A stretch of 64,000 nucleotides of DNA from Candidatus Levyibacteriota bacterium (GTDB lineage: Bacteria > Patescibacteria > Microgenomatia > Levybacterales > UBA12049). The notes beneath the pieces were generated by a model. That model saw only the letters and a list, made by a program, of their open reading frames with translations. It was not told the DNA's origin and ran no database searches. Every line of letters starts with the position of its first letter. Positions within the stretch are counted from its first letter, which is position 1. The stretch is taken from contig JAJDCG010000001.1 of assembly GCA_029260965.1 (NCBI GenBank), positions 248,001 through 312,000 of the forward strand, written 5' to 3'. The translations under genes were made by a program, and so were the position numbers. Shown in pieces: positions 62,008-64,000 of the stretch.

Positions 62008-63006
62008 ATGAAAGTTCCAACAGTTACCCACAAGGGTCTATCCTTTATTAATCTAAATAAACCAACGGAAGAGCAGGTAAAGTTTCTCAACAAAAACTTT
62101 GGTTTTAGCATGCTTAATCTTGAGGACTTTTTGTATAAAACCCAAATCCCCAAAATAGAAATTTACGATGATTACTCTCTTATGGTTATGGATGTCCCAT
62201 TTATCGCACAAATTGAAAAATCAAAGGCAGGTTCATTTATTCCGCAGGCTTTATCTAGCAAGGTTCCTCTTCGGACATTTTCGAAATCTGCCAGGAAAAA
62301 AAGAATCAGCGCAGGAGAAGTAGACTTCTTTATAGGTAAAGATTATGTAGTTGTGTTACATGATGAAAAAACTCCTCAGATCGATGAGATATTTGACATG
62401 TGCAGGGTTTCATCAAAACATAGGGATGAGTTTATGACAGATGGAGCTCCTTTCCTTTTTTATAGACTGGTTGATATATTAGTTGATGCATCTTTTTCAT
62501 ACGTTGAGGATATTTCAAATTCTATTGATTTTATAGATAACCAGCTGGATGAGAACATATCAGCAAAAGTCATTGAAGACATTTCAATGACCAGACGCAA
62601 TATTGTTGTTTTTGAGACCATGATAAAACCCGCACTTCCTATTTTTACTGATCTGGAAAGAGGTAAGTATTTAAAGCTTAACGGAGAAATGACTCCATAT
62701 TGGTCAAACATTTTGGATCATTTGCAGAAAATTTGGGAAAGACTTGAGGATAATAAGGAGTTGATTCAGGGCATTTCGACTAGTCATGAGTCGATACTTT
62801 CCAATAGAAGTAATGAGCTTGTTAAATTCTTCACTCTTGTTACAGCTGTTGCATTTCCATTCGTTCTTGTGAATAATCTTTATTCTATGAATGTGGTTGG
62901 GCTTCCTTATGCGAAAGAGCCATGGATAGTATGGGTCTTGTTTCTCCTTGCATTTACTGGTGGTGGAATTATGCTTGCGTATTTCAAATACCGTGATTGG
63001 CTTTGA
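62008..63006 (+). CDS. corA: CorA-family divalent cation transporter with altered GMN motif
   Basis: A 332-residue CorA-like protein: N-terminal alpha/beta cytoplasmic domain (1-160), long stalk helices (about 165-275), two membrane helices (about 273-293 and 303-325) and a short basic end. The selectivity-filter motif YGMN reads YSMN (292-295), a Gly-to-Ser change in one of the most conserved positions of the family. CorA forms pentameric Mg2+ or Co2+ channels. Translation starts at an ATG with a strong ribosome binding site. The altered filter leaves ion choice open. Confidence 0.88.
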   Translation: MKVPTVTHKGLSFINLNKPTEEQVKFLNKNFGFSMLNLEDFLYKTQIPKIEIYDDYSLMVMDVPFIAQIEKSKAGSFIPQALSSKVPLRTFSKSARKKRISAGEVDFFIGKDYVVVLHDEKTPQIDEIFDMCRVSSKHRDEFMTDGAPFLFYRLVDILVDASFSYVEDISNSIDFIDNQLDENISAKVIEDISMTRRNIVVFETMIKPALPIFTDLERGKYLKLNGEMTPYWSNILDHLQKIWERLEDNKELIQGISTSHESILSNRSNELVKFFTLVTAVAFPFVLVNNLYSMNVVGLPYAKEPWIVWVLFLLAFTGGGIMLAYFKYRDWL

Positions 63007-63007
63007 T

Positions 63008-64000
63008 CTACAACCGTACTTTTAGCGATTCTCCTTTGAAGACAATATTTTTTGGTTTTATAATCACTTGGCGTTCTCCCTCTTCTATATATCCAGCATC
63101 TAGACTTTCAAAACCATTTTCCCTTATGATTTCCTGTGCTTTTTCGACATCTTTTTTTGGTAAAAATATCGCATAATCTTGTCCCATGTTGTAGGTTTCA
63201 TATATTTCGTGATCTGACATTTCAGAATGTTTTTGAATGAAAAGAAAAAGTTCTTGAGGATCAAATAGGCGCTCAATATGATATGTGAAATTGCCTTTTG
63301 CACGCATCACTTTTCTTAATCCATGCCCGGTTATATTTGAGACATAGTGTAAATTAATGCCAGCATCAAGAAGATCTTGAATAACTACTGCGTATATATT
63401 TGTTTTTTTGAGAATTGCATCTCCAAACATAACTCCGCTTGGCAGTTTTTTTTTGTATCCATCGGTAAGTTTTTTTGCAATTGCTCTTGAGAGAGATATT
63501 CCATTTGCATTTATTCCAGAGCTTTTAAGAAAAAGTATCCTGTCACCATCTTTTAAATTGCTATCAACAAGGAGTCTTTCTTTTGATTTGATAATTCCGA
63601 CAACATTTCCACCAAGTGCAATTGTATTAGGATCGACAATCTCATTATATGAAGGTGTTTCGCCTCCTCCCCATGTTGCTTTAGCAGTATCACATGCCTG
63701 TCTCCAGCCATTTATCAGAGCTTTTGTGCGCTCAAGATTATCAAACCAGCTGCTTGCTCCAACTGCCCAAAAAGCAGTGACAACAAGGGGTTTTGCTCCA
63801 ATTGCCGCAATATCATTTATGGCAGATGCAACTGTATCATATCCAATATTGTCGTAGTAGGTTTTACCAGTAATTTTATACATTTCATCAGCAACTAAAT
63901 TTTTTGTTCCCAAACTTTCTGTTACCGATGCCATAAAATGTCCATCTTGTTCCCATACAAATGCTGATTCTCCTCTGGTGTCTTCAGCCTCTGCAAAACC
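63008..64000 (-). CDS. AIR synthase (PurM)-like protein, N-terminus beyond window
   Basis: At least 331 residues; the frame is open to the window edge, so the true start lies outside and the internal ATG at 63934 is not the start. It has the PurM/PurL ATP-binding fold: SLGTKNLVADEM (metal/ATP loop, normally DGVGTK), GYDTVASAINDIAAIGAKPL, LGGNVVGI, and NITGHGLRKVMRAKG. PurM makes 5-aminoimidazole ribotide in purine synthesis. The first loop (SVTESLGTK in place of STDGVGTK) departs from canonical PurM, so it may be a paralogue with another substrate. It converges with corA, 1 base away. Confidence 0.82.
   Translation of the reverse strand, partial: GFAEAEDTRGESAFVWEQDGHFMASVTESLGTKNLVADEMYKITGKTYYDNIGYDTVASAINDIAAIGAKPLVVTAFWAVGASSWFDNLERTKALINGWRQACDTAKATWGGGETPSYNEIVDPNTIALGGNVVGIIKSKERLLVDSNLKDGDRILFLKSSGINANGISLSRAIAKKLTDGYKKKLPSGVMFGDAILKKTNIYAVVIQDLLDAGINLHYVSNITGHGLRKVMRAKGNFTYHIERLFDPQELFLFIQKHSEMSDHEIYETYNMGQDYAIFLPKKDVEKAQEIIRENGFESLDAGYIEEGERQVIIKPKNIVFKGESLKVRL

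Overview
The window reads as a chromosomal segment of a Candidate Phyla Radiation (Patescibacteria) bacterium, most likely Microgenomates-like. The lineage is an inference from gene content and style: compact AT-rich genes, very few Shine-Dalgarno sites, shortened housekeeping proteins (IF-2, HrcA, AlaRS, DnaJ without zinc finger, single-domain asparaginase), CPR-type TrbC/VirB2-like pilins, and an AMP-phosphorylase-type nucleoside phosphorylase. TAA, TAG and TGA all end genes, so the code is standard. No rRNA, tRNA, CRISPR array or insertion sequence was found.

Layout. 1-1842 (minus): partial metG, a small membrane protein and a secreted pilin-like protein. 1895-6150: HrcA-controlled chaperone operon (hrcA-grpE-dnaK-dnaJ) with a sigma70 promoter overlapped by a CIRCE operator. 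6299-7826: peptidase E-like and TSUP transporter genes. 7954-17621: a pilin, a large VirB6-like membrane protein, a Clp-type AAA+ ATPase, a small membrane protein and a second, membrane-anchored Clp-like ATPase. The large membrane protein and the first Clp share a repeated module, which suggests one envelope-associated machine. 17635-24296: nusA, infB, a degenerate DHH protein, rpsO, pnp. 24299-31717: MBL-fold protein, protease-less Lon-like ATPase, RNase J, FtsK, a RodZ-like protein and two small membrane proteins. 31714-39008 (minus): mltG, nucleoside phosphorylase, sortase, a large PilM-like/extracellular protein, alaS. 39060-47444: rpoB-rpoC-rpsL-rpsG. 47456-50684: small enzymes, a cyclophilin and a LysR regulator. 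50852-54812: inositol-phosphate synthase, CDP-alcohol phosphotransferase, PHP protein, lipid kinase and CarS-like cytidylyltransferase, a phospholipid headgroup set. 58645-61843: glycogen synthase and glucan phosphorylase, followed by corA and a partial purM-like gene.

The standout is a complete diversity-generating retroelement (DGR) at 54843-58620. It has a 646-codon target gene whose C-terminus carries the variable repeat (VR, 56606-56734), a template repeat (TR, 57075-57203), an avd accessory gene on the opposite strand (57231-57545) and a DGR-type reverse transcriptase (57568-58620). By my count TR and VR differ at 20 of 129 positions, 19 of them at template adenines. The reverse transcriptase has a 16-unit AG repeat just inside its reading frame, so changes in repeat number would switch it off or on.

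Regulation. Several genes have a good -10 box 4-8 bases before the start codon (nusA, ftsK, alaS, the alpha/beta hydrolase, the DGR target, glgA), which implies leaderless mRNAs. rpoBC instead has a roughly 100-base leader with a hairpin, and corA has a long leader and a clear Shine-Dalgarno site.
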